Shown: positions 1 through 7,024, numbered from the stretch's first letter. The stretch is 11,894 nucleotides of DNA from Desulfatitalea sp. (GCA_013041835.1 JABDRH010000250.1:1-11894); one strand, 5' to 3'. Notes: generated from the sequence alone by a model not told the origin. A program made the numbers and translations.

Positions 1-889
1 GGTGAAACTCAATCGCCGGATTGTCGTGTAGAAATTCGTATAAATCCTTATAGCCCAGGGCTGCCGAAGCCACGAGTTTGCCTTCGTTAAAGCCTTTATG
101 GCGGTTCGTGATCACACCGGCGGCGTACAGGTGCATGATGTCGTTGGTCAGATACTGGGAGTGGAAGCCCAAATCGTTTTTTTCGGAAAGGGTCTGAACG
201 GTCGCCTGGGAGTTGGCATCAAGACCTACTTGCAGGGTGGCGCCGTCTTCTATGAGCCGGGAGATTTGACGCCCGAGCAAGGTGGAGGCTTCTGAACCGG
301 GGGCGGGCAAGATGGTCAACAACTCTTCTTCATGTTCCACCAGCAGGTCCACATCATTCATGTGGATGAAGCCTTTTCCCATGACGCGGGGCATCCGGGG
401 GTTGATCTGGGCGATCACCCGGTCGGCCGAGTAAGCCGCCGCCAGGGTTACATCCACCGATACGCCCAGGCTCATCCAGCCGAAATCGTCGGGGGGCGAC
501 ACCTGAATCAGGGCGACATCGATGGGCAACTTGCGGCTTTTGAACAGCCGAGGCACCTCGGACATGTTGATGGGGGTAAAAAAACGCAGGTTGCGGGCAA
601 AGGTTTTTGAGCGAGCCGATCCCAGGTAAATATGGCGTATGCTGAAATTGGTTTCGTGAGAGCGGTTGGCGATTTCCGTCAGGGGTGCACTCTCCAGGCT
701 CATCATGCGCACGATTTCCAATCCGGCAAAATGGCTGGCCTGGTCGGCCATGGCCCGTACCAGGGCCTGGGGTTCGCCGCAGGCCGATCCAATGAAAACC
801 CGCTGGCCGGGGCGGATCATCATCACCGCCTCTTCGGCCGTATGCAGTTTCTCCAGATAACTATCCGCCCAATACAAGGATTTGCCCAT
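1..889 (-). CDS. Acetyl-CoA hydrolase/CoA-transferase family protein, partial (C-terminus beyond left edge)
   Basis: Reading frame open from the start codon to the window edge (296 codons seen). Family recognised from the N-terminal half of acetyl-CoA hydrolase / 4-hydroxybutyrate CoA-transferase-like proteins: residues 152-178 (AAYSADRVIAQINPRMPRVMG and following) and the second domain opening near residue 205 with EDGATLQVGLD and later GVITNRHKGFN. These enzymes move CoA between carboxylic acids, or hydrolyse acyl-CoA, in the cytoplasm. Two adjacent ATGs exist (892 and 889); GGAGG at 896-900 sits 3 nt from the first and 6 nt from the second, so 889 is preferred. It lies 44 nt after the synthetase stop, so it is probably co-transcribed. 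Odd point: residue 245 is Gln in LGFHSQYLTND, where classical members have the catalytic Glu (HTE or HSE). A longer GNAT-fused version of the family is possible, but the C-terminus is not visible. Family assignment is firm; substrate is unknown. Confidence 0.88.
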   Translation of the reverse strand, partial: MGKSLYWADSYLEKLHTAEEAVMMIRPGQRVFIGSACGEPQALVRAMADQASHFAGLEIVRMMSLESAPLTEIANRSHETNFSIRHIYLGSARSKTFARNLRFFTPINMSEVPRLFKSRKLPIDVALIQVSPPDDFGWMSLGVSVDVTLAAAYSADRVIAQINPRMPRVMGKGFIHMNDVDLLVEHEEELLTILPAPGSEASTLLGRQISRLIEDGATLQVGLDANSQATVQTLSEKNDLGFHSQYLTNDIMHLYAAGVITNRHKGFNEGKLVASAALGYKDLYEFLHDNPAIEFH

Positions 890-933
890 CATGCACCTCC
901 CGGTGATGCGAATGGTTTCACACCTTTTTTCCG

Positions 934-3081
934 CTATTCCGCCTCTAAAATGAAACGGCAGTCGGCCACCGTGGCCCCTTGCCCTTCAGGATGCACCAGC
1001 AGTGGGTTGATGTCCAGCTCCTTGATTTCCGGGTGGTCGGTTACCAGATCCGACAAAGATACCAGCAGTTTTTCCACGGCGGCGATGTCCGCCTTGGGTT
1101 CGCCCCGAAAACCGTTGAGCAGGGCGAATCCTTTGATGCCACGCAGCATCATGCGGGCGTTGTTGCGGTTGATGGGGGCCAGCCGGAAGGTCACATCCTT
1201 GAAAACTTCGACCATCACACCGCCGGAACCGAACATGAGCAGGGGGCCGAATTTGGGATAGCGGTTGACCCCCAGGATGACCTCCCGGCCTTTGGGCGCC
1301 ATTTTCTGCACCAGCACGCCTTCAATGACGGCATCGGCGTCATAGGCGCGGGCGTTGGCAATGATCTCGTCAAAGCCGCGCTTGACAGCGGCGGCGTCCG
1401 GCAAGCTGATCAGGACGCCGCCGGCATCTGATTTGTGAATGATCTGGGGTGATACGATCTTCAAGACCACTGGGTATCCCATGCCGTCGGCATGCTGTAC
1501 TGCCTCCTCGGCGGTTCCGGCCAACTCGGTGGGAAGCACGTTGAACCCATAGGCCTTGAGCAGATGAATCCCGGCCAGCTCACCCAGGTAGAAGTTGCCG
1601 GCGGAAAGGTTTGAGGCCACGATTTCCCGCGCCGTTTCCCGGTCATGGGTGAACGTGAAGGGTGCCAGCTCCTGGCGGTTGAGCCATTTGGCATAGCGAT
1701 GGATAGCGCCGAAGGCTTTGGCGGTATGCTCGGGGAAGGCGTAGACCGGAACGCCGTTTTCCTGCAGATACTTGACACCGGCGGACACATCGATGATGCC
1801 CATGAAGCAGCATAAAATCGGCTTGTGGGATCGCTTGGCGATGCGAACGATGGCTTCCGCCGTTCCGATGGCATTGGTCATGGATTGGGGTGTGAGGATG
1901 ACGAGGGCGCCGTCCACGCCTTCGTCCCGGATGACCGAATTCAGCGCGTTTTCGTAGCGATCCTGGGCCGCATCGCCGATGATATCCACCGGGTTGTGCA
2001 CATTGGCGGTGGCCGGTAGATGGCTCTTCAGGGCCTCGATGGTGTCTTCATGGAACTTGGCCAATTCCAGTCCCGACACCACGGTCATATCCGTGGCCAC
2101 GATGCCCGGTCCGCCCGCGTTGGTGACGATGGCCACGCGGTTGCCGTGGGGCACCTTGCGGCGCATTTTGCCCAGGACATTCTCGTTCTTGTAAGCAAAG
2201 GCGATGGCGAAATCAAACAACTCGTCGATGCTCGCCACCCGGATAATGCCCGATTGGGCGAAAATGGCGTCGTACACCGCTTCGGAGCCGGCCAATGAGC
2301 CGGTGTGCGAGGCCGCGGCCTGGGCCCCGGCGCTGGTGCGGCCCGATTTGATGACCAGAATCGGTTTGGGCCGGTCACCGCCGGTGATCTCCCGCGCGAC
2401 CCTGATGAATTCCTGGCCTCGCTGCAACTCTTCCAAGTAGATCATGATCACTTCCGTATCGGGATCATCGCGGAAGTAATGCAATAAATCCACTTCATCC
2501 ACGTCGGCCTTGTTGCCGATGGAAATGAATTTGGAAAAGCCAAAATCCCGGTCGGCCGCGAAATCGAGCACCGCCGTGCACAAAGCGCCGCTTTGGGAGA
2601 TGAAAGAGACGTTGCCCGCCTTGGGCATGCGCGCCGAAAAGCTGGCATTGAGCCGGACATCGCTCAGGGGATTGATCACGCCCAGGCAGTTGGGTCCTAC
2701 CACGCGCACGCCATGCTCCCGACACATCTTAACGATACGCTGCTCGACCTGAAGACCCTCGCCGCCCACCTCCTTGAATCCGGCCGAGACGATGACCACG
2801 CCCTTGACGCCTTTGTCGATGGCTTCCCTGATGGCGCCCTCGGCGAGTTTGGGCGACAGGATGATCATGGCCAGGTCCAGCGGATATGGAATTTGCGAGA
2901 TGGACGGGTAGGCCCTGACGCAAGCGATGGACTCGGCGGAAGGATTAACCGGATAAAGGACCCCCCGGTATCCGCCTTTAAGGATATTGACGAAGATGTC
3001 GTGGCCCACCTTGCCGGGCATTGACGAAGCGCCCACCACGGCCACGGATCCGGGGGTGAATATGGCATCAAGATCTTTCAT
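934..3081 (-). CDS. Acetate/acyl-CoA ligase (ADP-forming), fused alpha-beta type
   Basis: 715 aa, the usual length for single-chain ADP-forming acetyl-CoA synthetase. The reaction is acyl-CoA + ADP + Pi to acid + ATP + CoA (reversible), in the cytoplasm. Visible order: CoA-binding Rossmann domain (about 8-137, VAVVGASSMPGKVG), succinyl-CoA-ligase-like domains (about 150-460), and a C-terminal ATP-grasp domain (about 490-710). The phosphorylated alpha-type His is H259 in ASHTGSLAGS; the beta-type His that relays phosphate is H549 in IIHKSDAGG. Both are intact, so the enzyme should be active. The N-terminal start has a weak AGAG ribosome site a few bases upstream and begins exactly at the CoA-binding domain. 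It lies 83 nt after fumarase, with a strong dyad in the gap, and 44 nt before the CoA-transferase-like gene. The pairing suggests acyl-CoA/acid exchange with energy recovery; the preferred acid cannot be read from the sequence. Confidence 0.95.
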   Translation of the reverse strand: MKDLDAIFTPGSVAVVGASSMPGKVGHDIFVNILKGGYRGVLYPVNPSAESIACVRAYPSISQIPYPLDLAMIILSPKLAEGAIREAIDKGVKGVVIVSAGFKEVGGEGLQVEQRIVKMCREHGVRVVGPNCLGVINPLSDVRLNASFSARMPKAGNVSFISQSGALCTAVLDFAADRDFGFSKFISIGNKADVDEVDLLHYFRDDPDTEVIMIYLEELQRGQEFIRVAREITGGDRPKPILVIKSGRTSAGAQAAASHTGSLAGSEAVYDAIFAQSGIIRVASIDELFDFAIAFAYKNENVLGKMRRKVPHGNRVAIVTNAGGPGIVATDMTVVSGLELAKFHEDTIEALKSHLPATANVHNPVDIIGDAAQDRYENALNSVIRDEGVDGALVILTPQSMTNAIGTAEAIVRIAKRSHKPILCCFMGIIDVSAGVKYLQENGVPVYAFPEHTAKAFGAIHRYAKWLNRQELAPFTFTHDRETAREIVASNLSAGNFYLGELAGIHLLKAYGFNVLPTELAGTAEEAVQHADGMGYPVVLKIVSPQIIHKSDAGGVLISLPDAAAVKRGFDEIIANARAYDADAVIEGVLVQKMAPKGREVILGVNRYPKFGPLLMFGSGGVMVEVFKDVTFRLAPINRNNARMMLRGIKGFALLNGFRGEPKADIAAVEKLLVSLSDLVTDHPEIKELDINPLLVHPEGQGATVADCRFILEAE

Positions 3082-3109
3082 GCGGCTCTCTTTTCAGGGT
3101 TGTGATTTT

Positions 3110-3151
3110 GGGCTCGCGAAAAAAATAAGTTAGGCATCTATACGCGAGCCC
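3110..3151. repeat. Intercistronic 9-bp-stem dyad between fumarase and ADP-forming ligase
   Basis: Perfect inverted repeat GGGCTCGCG (3110-3118) and CGCGAGCCC (3143-3151) separated by a 24-nt AT-rich loop. It fills about half of the 83-nt gap between the fumarase stop and the ligase start. On the minus-strand transcript it is followed by AAAATCA, not a U-run, and on the plus strand only by UUUC, so it is not a convincing intrinsic terminator. An mRNA processing or stability hairpin, or a protein-binding site, fits better; the role is inferred. Confidence 0.6.
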
Positions 3152-3164
3152 TTTCAGCGTAAAC

Positions 3165-4775
3165 TTACAAAAGTTCGCTGAAAAAATCATTTCCTTTATC
3201 ATCCACTAGGATGAAGGCCGGGAAATCCTTCACCGTGATCTTGTAGATCGCCTCCATGCCCAGCTCGGGAAATGCCACCGGCTCCATGTGAGTGATGCAC
3301 TCCTTGCCCAGGCGCGCGGCCGGGCCACCGATGGACCCCAGGTAAAAGCCGCCGTGCTTTCGGCACGACTCGGTGACCACAGCCGAGCGGTTGCCCTTGG
3401 CCAGCATCACCAAGGAGGCGCCCTGGGCCTGAAAGAGCGGCACATAGGCATCCATCCGGCCGGCCGTGGTCGGCCCGAATGCCCCCGAGGCGTATCCGGA
3501 AGGTGTTTTGGCCGGACCGGCATAGTAGATGATGTGATCCTTAAAGTACTGGGGCAATCCTTCGCCGCTGTCCATTCGCGCCTTGAGCTTGGCATGGGCA
3601 ATGTCCCGGGCCACGATCACAGTGCCGTTGAGCAACAGTCGTGTGGCCACGGGATGTTTGCGCAGTTCGGCGCGGATGCGCGCCATGGGCTGATTCAGGT
3701 CGAGAGCCACAGCCTCGCCGTCCGCTTCGGACGGCTCCGGCAGATAACGGGCCGGATCGGTTTCCAGTTGTTCCAGAAACAACCCCCCGGCAGTGATTTT
3801 GGCCTTGATGTTGCGGTCCGCGCTGCAACTCACCCCAATGCCGATGGGACAGGAAGCGCCGTGGCGCGGCAGCCGGATAACGCGCACGTCGTGACAAAAG
3901 TACTTTCCGCCGAACTGGGCGCCGATGCCCAGGCGTCGCGACTGGGCCAGCAATTCGGCCTCCGTGTCGAGATCGCGAAAGGCATGACCGCCTTCGCTGC
4001 CCCGGGTCGGCAGACGATCCAGGTATTTGGCGGAGGCCAGTTTGACGGTTTTAAGGGTTGTCTCAGCCGAGGTGCCGCCCACCACCACTGCCAGGTGGTA
4101 GGGCGGACAAGCGGCAGTGCCCAGGCTTTTCATTTTGCTCAGCAGAAAGGGTACCAGGGCTTCCGGCGTCAGAACCGCCTTGGTCTCCTGGTACAGGTAG
4201 GTCTTATTGGCCGAACCGCCGCCCTTGGCCAGCATGAGAAACGTGTAGGCTTCACCGTCCGTGGCATACAAATCGATCTGGGCCGGCAAATTGCACCCCG
4301 TGTTTTTCTCCGCGTACATGCTCAGGGGCGCATTTTGCGAGTACCGCAAGTTGTGGGTCACGTAAGCCTGGTAAACCCCCCGGGCAAGTGCCGCTTCGTC
4401 GTTGCCGCCGGTCCACACCCGATGCCCCCGCTTGCCGATGATGATGGCCGTGCCCGTGTCCTGGCACATGGGGAACTCGCCTTCGGCCGCGATGACCGCA
4501 TTCTTGAGCATCTCCAAGGCCACGAAGCGATCGTTGGGCGAACTTTCCGGGTCTTTAAGGATGGCAGCCAACTGGGCCAGGTGCCCGCAACGGTAATAGT
4601 GGGAGACATCTTTGAAGGCCGCTTCGGCCAGCAAGCTCAAGCCCTGCGGCGCTATTTTCAGCAGCGGACCGTCTCCGAAGCGATCCAGGGACACGTAGGC
4701 ATCGCTGATTTTTCGATAGGAAGTTTCATCCGATCCTTCCAAGGGGAACATGGACTGGTAATTGAATCCTTGCAT
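3165..4775 (-). CDS. fumA: Fumarate hydratase, class I ([4Fe-4S], single chain)
   Basis: 536 aa, close to the about 548 aa of E. coli FumA/FumB. Catalyses reversible hydration of fumarate to (S)-malate in the cytoplasm. Three cluster-ligand cysteines are in the expected places: C104 in [11 protein letters not shown]223 in AACPPYH and C317 in GVSCSADRN, matching FumA 105/224/318. The N-terminal fumerase domain (about 12-285) carries the [13 protein letters not shown] stretch; the C-terminal domain (about 290-530) carries [15 protein letters not shown] and KGNRS. The chain appears complete. The start is supported by AGGAG about 9 nt upstream and by N-terminal similarity to the family. It follows fadL by 94 nt, with its own predicted promoter and a palindrome in that gap, and precedes the ADP-forming ligase by 83 nt. 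The iron-sulfur enzyme is oxygen-labile, which fits an anaerobe. The symbol is given by family; a fumB name would be equally defensible. Confidence 0.95.
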   Translation of the reverse strand: MQGFNYQSMFPLEGSDETSYRKISDAYVSLDRFGDGPLLKIAPQGLSLLAEAAFKDVSHYYRCGHLAQLAAILKDPESSPNDRFVALEMLKNAVIAAEGEFPMCQDTGTAIIIGKRGHRVWTGGNDEAALARGVYQAYVTHNLRYSQNAPLSMYAEKNTGCNLPAQIDLYATDGEAYTFLMLAKGGGSANKTYLYQETKAVLTPEALVPFLLSKMKSLGTAACPPYHLAVVVGGTSAETTLKTVKLASAKYLDRLPTRGSEGGHAFRDLDTEAELLAQSRRLGIGAQFGGKYFCHDVRVIRLPRHGASCPIGIGVSCSADRNIKAKITAGGLFLEQLETDPARYLPEPSEADGEAVALDLNQPMARIRAELRKHPVATRLLLNGTVIVARDIAHAKLKARMDSGEGLPQYFKDHIIYYAGPAKTPSGYASGAFGPTTAGRMDAYVPLFQAQGASLVMLAKGNRSAVVTESCRKHGGFYLGSIGGPAARLGKECITHMEPVAFPELGMEAIYKITVKDFPAFILVDDKGNDFFSELL

Positions 4776-4827
4776 TGCAGCGGCTCCTGGTTACTCAGTA
4801 CAAAAAACGATGGGGCACAACCCGGGA

Positions 4828-4840
4828 TGGTCAATGACCA
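4828..4840. promoter_or_regulatory. Perfect 13-bp palindrome, candidate operator at fumarase promoter
   Basis: TGGTCA-A-TGACCA on the plus strand, a perfect 6+1+6 inverted repeat. It begins 5 nt downstream of the predicted -10 box and so would cover the transcription start, a classic repressor position. The half sites resemble GntR-type operators, but the TGGT/ACCA halves are 5 nt apart rather than the 3 nt of FadR/PdhR-like sites, so no regulator is assigned. Confidence 0.5.
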
Positions 4841-4845
4841 ATAAT

Positions 4846-4873
4846 TTTATACGGTGATATGCTTTCGCGTCAA
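4846..4873 (-). promoter_or_regulatory. Predicted sigma70-type promoter for fumarase and downstream genes
   Basis: On the minus strand, a -35 TTGACG (4868-4873) and a -10 TATAAA (4846-4851) are separated by 16 nt. Both boxes are close to consensus. The -35 box overlaps the TGA stop codon of the fadL-like gene (4870-4872). The expected start point falls around 4838-4840, giving a leader of roughly 65 nt before the fumarase ATG. This suggests that fumarase and the two genes after it can be transcribed independently of fadL. Confidence 0.6.
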
Positions 4874-6228
4874 AACAAATAATTGAGTTGAACGCCCAGA
4901 ATAATCGAGTCGGCGTCGTAGCTTCCCTTCAAATTTCCCCGGAGGTTGTTCTCGTTGGTCGCAGTGGCAACTTTGTTCAATTCCGGATTATCGAGGGTCC
5001 ACAGATAGGTGGCGGCAAAATCCAGACTCAGGGAGGGCGTCAAGCGCCGGGTGCCACCCATGGACAACCAGAACCGGTCCTCGTCCGGCACGCGGGGGGT
5101 GCGCTCCTCGGCGTTGGGCACCGGCGTGGGGTCATAGGCCAGGCCGGAACGAAAGGTCCAGGCCTCGCTGTAGAACCAGTTCACACCGGCGGCCATCCGC
5201 CAGGTATCTTCCCAGTTGAGAGTGGTGATGCTGTCCGGTGCCCCGCCGTTGGAAGTGACCTTCAGTTCTTCCATGGAGTTCCACCCGGTCCAGGTGATAT
5301 CCGCCATGACGGCCCACTGGACGTTGATCTGGTGGTAGGCGCTCAGCGAAGCGGTTGCCGGCAAATCGATCTTGGCTTCGGAGTCCTGGTTGCCGCCGAA
5401 GGCCGCCAGGCTGATGCCCGTTGCGCCCGCTGGATCGGTGAACTCGGTATTGCCGTCGACGTCGTGCTGAACCTGGGAACGGTAGGACAAACCGATGCGC
5501 GAATCACCGGACAGCTCGACCAACACACCGAGATTGAATCCATAAGCCCAGCTCTCGCCTTCCAGCTTGGCAAAACCGTCGGAGCCGGGCGTGGAGGGGG
5601 TCAATCCAGGGAAGGCAGCTCCCAAAGCGGGACTCAACGCGCTTGCCAGCCCGAAATCGATGGCATTGGTCAACTCCGCGGAAAGGTACTGGAAGCTGAC
5701 GCCGGCGCCCACCGACCACTGGTCATTGATGCGCCAGGCCACGCTAGGGTTGATATCGAAACTTAAGATGTTCGATTTGACCGTATGATACCGGCCCACC
5801 CAATTGGCGTCGTATTCCGTGCCAAGGCCGAAAGGCACCACCACGCCGAGGCCGGCGACCCATTTCTCGTTGATGTGATAAGACAAAAACAGGTTCGGCA
5901 CGTAATTGTAAAACCCCGCGTCACCGCCGTCGGCGCCCGCGGGTTGAATCGGCGCACCCAGCAGATTGGTGGCGGATTCACCCTTGAACGTAAAACTGGG
6001 TTTGATCATTAACAGGGCCGCGGCCGCTTCGTTTGTCTCCAGCCGTGTCATGCCGGCCGGGTTCCAGTAGATCGTGCTGGCATCCTGGGCGGCGGCCGCG
6101 CCGCCGGAATAAGAGGTCCCCTGACCCTTGACGCCTTTTTCCGTCAGGGCGAACCCCCCGGCGTGCAATGAAGACACTGACAACAACAGCCATCCCAAGA
6201 TCCCGATTAGCCCAATTGTTTTTCCCAT
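4870..6228 (-). CDS. fadL: FadL/OmpP1/TodX-family outer-membrane transporter
   Basis: 452 aa, within the family range. A Sec signal peptide is visible (hydrophobic stretch ending VSSLHA, cleavage expected after A23), giving the mature N-terminus GGFALTEKGVKGQGTSYSGG, typical of FadL proteins. The N-terminal hatch segment includes AAAAQDASTIYWNPAGMTRL, with the NPAG motif at 56-59. The rest alternates aromatic and small residues like a 14-strand beta barrel and ends in LNYLF, with the terminal Phe favoured by the BAM machinery. The role is passive uptake of hydrophobic compounds across the outer membrane, long-chain fatty acids or, in TodX-like members, aromatics. The start is supported by GGAGGAG 7 nt upstream. 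It is the first gene of the minus-strand cluster and carries its own promoter. Its linkage to acyl-CoA enzymes favours a fatty-acid substrate, but this is inference. Confidence 0.93.
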   Translation of the reverse strand: MGKTIGLIGILGWLLLSVSSLHAGGFALTEKGVKGQGTSYSGGAAAAQDASTIYWNPAGMTRLETNEAAAALLMIKPSFTFKGESATNLLGAPIQPAGADGGDAGFYNYVPNLFLSYHINEKWVAGLGVVVPFGLGTEYDANWVGRYHTVKSNILSFDINPSVAWRINDQWSVGAGVSFQYLSAELTNAIDFGLASALSPALGAAFPGLTPSTPGSDGFAKLEGESWAYGFNLGVLVELSGDSRIGLSYRSQVQHDVDGNTEFTDPAGATGISLAAFGGNQDSEAKIDLPATASLSAYHQINVQWAVMADITWTGWNSMEELKVTSNGGAPDSITTLNWEDTWRMAAGVNWFYSEAWTFRSGLAYDPTPVPNAEERTPRVPDEDRFWLSMGGTRRLTPSLSLDFAATYLWTLDNPELNKVATATNENNLRGNLKGSYDADSIILGVQLNYLF

Positions 6229-6361
6229 GTGTGACTCCTCCTGTGTTGATCAAAATGGTTTCTTTTGCTGAATTGGGGAAATTTCGCCGGTAGGCGTCCG
6301 GCCTTAAAGGGGGCACCAGACGCAATACAGGCATCACTGACCGAAACCGTATCCATTGAAA

Positions 6362-6379
6362 AGCGCTGGCGGAAGCGCT
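6362..6379 (-). other. GC-rich hairpin in the fadL leader
   Basis: AGCGCT-GGCGGA-AGCGCT forms a 6-bp stem with a 6-nt loop. It lies within a longer GCGC-rich run (6362-6392) that can fold in several overlapping ways. On the minus-strand leader RNA the stem is followed by UUUC, so it could act as a weak attenuator or simply as leader structure. The U-run is too short for confidence. Confidence 0.3.
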
Positions 6380-6393
6380 CAGCGCAGAGCGCA

Positions 6394-6410
6394 GTGTGAG
6401 AATAACACAC
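6394..6410. promoter_or_regulatory. Dyad at predicted fadL transcription start
   Basis: GTGTG-N7-CACAC inverted repeat starting 1 nt downstream of the predicted -10 box of the fadL promoter. The position suits a repressor operator. The sequence differs from the palindrome at the fumarase promoter, so the two promoters need not share a regulator. Confidence 0.35.
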
Positions 6411-6411
6411 T

Positions 6412-6441
6412 TGGATATCAGAAGGTTGGAAAAGGTGTCAA
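6412..6441 (-). promoter_or_regulatory. Predicted sigma70-type promoter for fadL-like gene
   Basis: On the minus strand, a consensus -35 TTGACA (6436-6441) and a -10 TATCCA (6412-6417) with an 18-nt spacer. The start point would lie near 6405, leaving a long leader of about 175 nt that contains GC-rich hairpins. The -35 is perfect; the -10 is moderate. Confidence 0.5.
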
Positions 6442-6549
6442 TTGTTCAGATCACATCTTCCCTCGAGCGCGAAATAAATCCATCGCACCAAACAAATTAT
6501 TTTAAGATGTAACGCCGCAGACGGACTCAAGGACAAGCAAGATTGGGAA

Positions 6550-6720
6550 TTATTTTTTCCTGCGCCCTTGGTAGCTGTAGTTGATGGTGTAACCGTCCGG
6601 ATGGACGATCTGCTGGAGGTTTCCGGCCGCGTCGCAGGCGTAACTGAACGGGTAGTTTTGACCGACGATGGTGATGGTCTTGCGGGTCACCCGGCCCAAA
6701 TCGGCATAAGCGTTGTAAAC
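6550..6720 (-). pseudogene. RHS/YD-repeat protein remnant (C-terminal fragment)
   Basis: The minus-strand frame from 6720 to a TAA stop at 6550-6552 encodes about 56 residues. These include SYACDAAGNLQQIVHPDG and YTINYSYQGRR, close to the YD-repeat pattern (YxYDAxGNLxxxxxPDGxxxxYxYD) of RHS proteins. These are large secreted or polymorphic-toxin shells of over 1,000 aa. There is no start codon at the upstream end: the frame meets an in-frame TGA inside the abutting inverted-repeat element, and no RHS sequence is seen on the far side of that element. I read this as a decayed tail of an RHS gene lost by rearrangement. No ribosome site supports translation. Confidence 0.7.
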
Positions 6721-6721
6721 C

Positions 6722-6834
6722 GTAACTTCTCAATAACCTATGGGACTATCAAGTTTGCACACCAACTCTAACTATTTCTATTACATGGCACTCGAAAAGG
6801 TTGCAATTGCTCCCATGGCTTATTGAGAAGTTAC
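6722..6834. mobile_element. 113-bp MITE-like element with IS66-type ends
   Basis: Terminal inverted repeats of 24 bp: left 6722-6745 begins GTAACTTCTCAATAA and right 6811-6834 is its reverse complement with two mismatches. The interior (6746-6810) is AT-rich, unlike the GC-rich genes around it, and encodes nothing. The 5'-GTAA termini are those of the IS66 family, which duplicates 8 bp. The flanking octamers (6714-6721 and 6835-6842) agree at only 5 of 8 positions, so no clear target duplication survives. It sits exactly at the junction between the RHS remnant and the riboswitch region. The element is non-autonomous (no transposase); the family call is inference from the ends. Confidence 0.65.
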
Positions 6835-6853
6835 TACAGACCGCTATAAAAAT

Positions 6854-6990
6854 GGCTGTGTGTTGCACTTTTTGCATGTGCTTCTGTAGAAACGGTGGCT
6901 GTTACGGTGTTCGCCCCACTCACAGTGGCGCGTCCGCAGCGGCTTTTCACCGCCTTCCCTATTCTCCCGTAAACCGGGCACCAAAAGCTG
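6854..6990 (-). promoter_or_regulatory. Cobalamin riboswitch aptamer, 3' half diverged
   Basis: The minus-strand RNA shows the ordered core of the cobalamin class I aptamer. GGTGCC lies at 6977-6982, then GAATAGGGAA (6955-6964). Next come the hairpin GGCGGTG-AAAA-GCCGC (6939-6954), GCGG, GCCACTGTGA (6920-6929), a GGGGCGAACACC-type stem, and AGCCACCG (6893-6900). The usual distal block ending in a GAGACCUGCC-like segment is replaced by AGTGCAACACACAGCC, which matches only in part. The aptamer starts about 64 nt downstream of the flavodoxin stop, on the same strand. Beyond its 3' end lie a U-run, a possible CTACAGA/TCTGTAG stem (6834-6840 with 6883-6889) and the MITE. No cobalamin transport or synthesis gene follows, so the target gene seems lost. 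Confidence 0.8.
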
Positions 6991-7024
6991 TCAAAAATTG
7001 TTCTCAAGTATGGAAAGTTAAACC

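Noticed and set aside
632..1431. Plus-strand open frames of 209 and 150 codons
   Set aside because: Opposite the CoA-transferase-like gene and the ATP-grasp end of the ADP-forming ligase; not plausible proteins.
3110..3155. Intrinsic terminator for fumarase
   Set aside because: The stem is strong, but the minus-strand transcript continues with AAAATCA rather than a U-run and the loop is 24 nt.
3288..4844. 518-codon open frame on the plus strand
   Set aside because: It lies almost wholly antisense to the class I fumarase, whose motifs are unambiguous. The translation has no recognisable domain and is a by-product of GC-rich codon use.
4888..5766. 292-codon open frame on the plus strand
   Set aside because: Antisense to the FadL-like porin; Gly/Gln/Val-rich shadow sequence with no ribosome site or family signature.
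6394..6410. CRP/FNR-like site in the GTGTG...CACAC dyad
   Set aside because: The half sites do not align to TGTGA-N6-TCACA; spacing is off on both strands, so only a generic dyad is reported.
6714..6842. 8-bp target-site duplication around the MITE
   Set aside because: The flanking octamers TGTAAACC and TACAGACC match at only 5 of 8 positions, not enough to claim a duplication.
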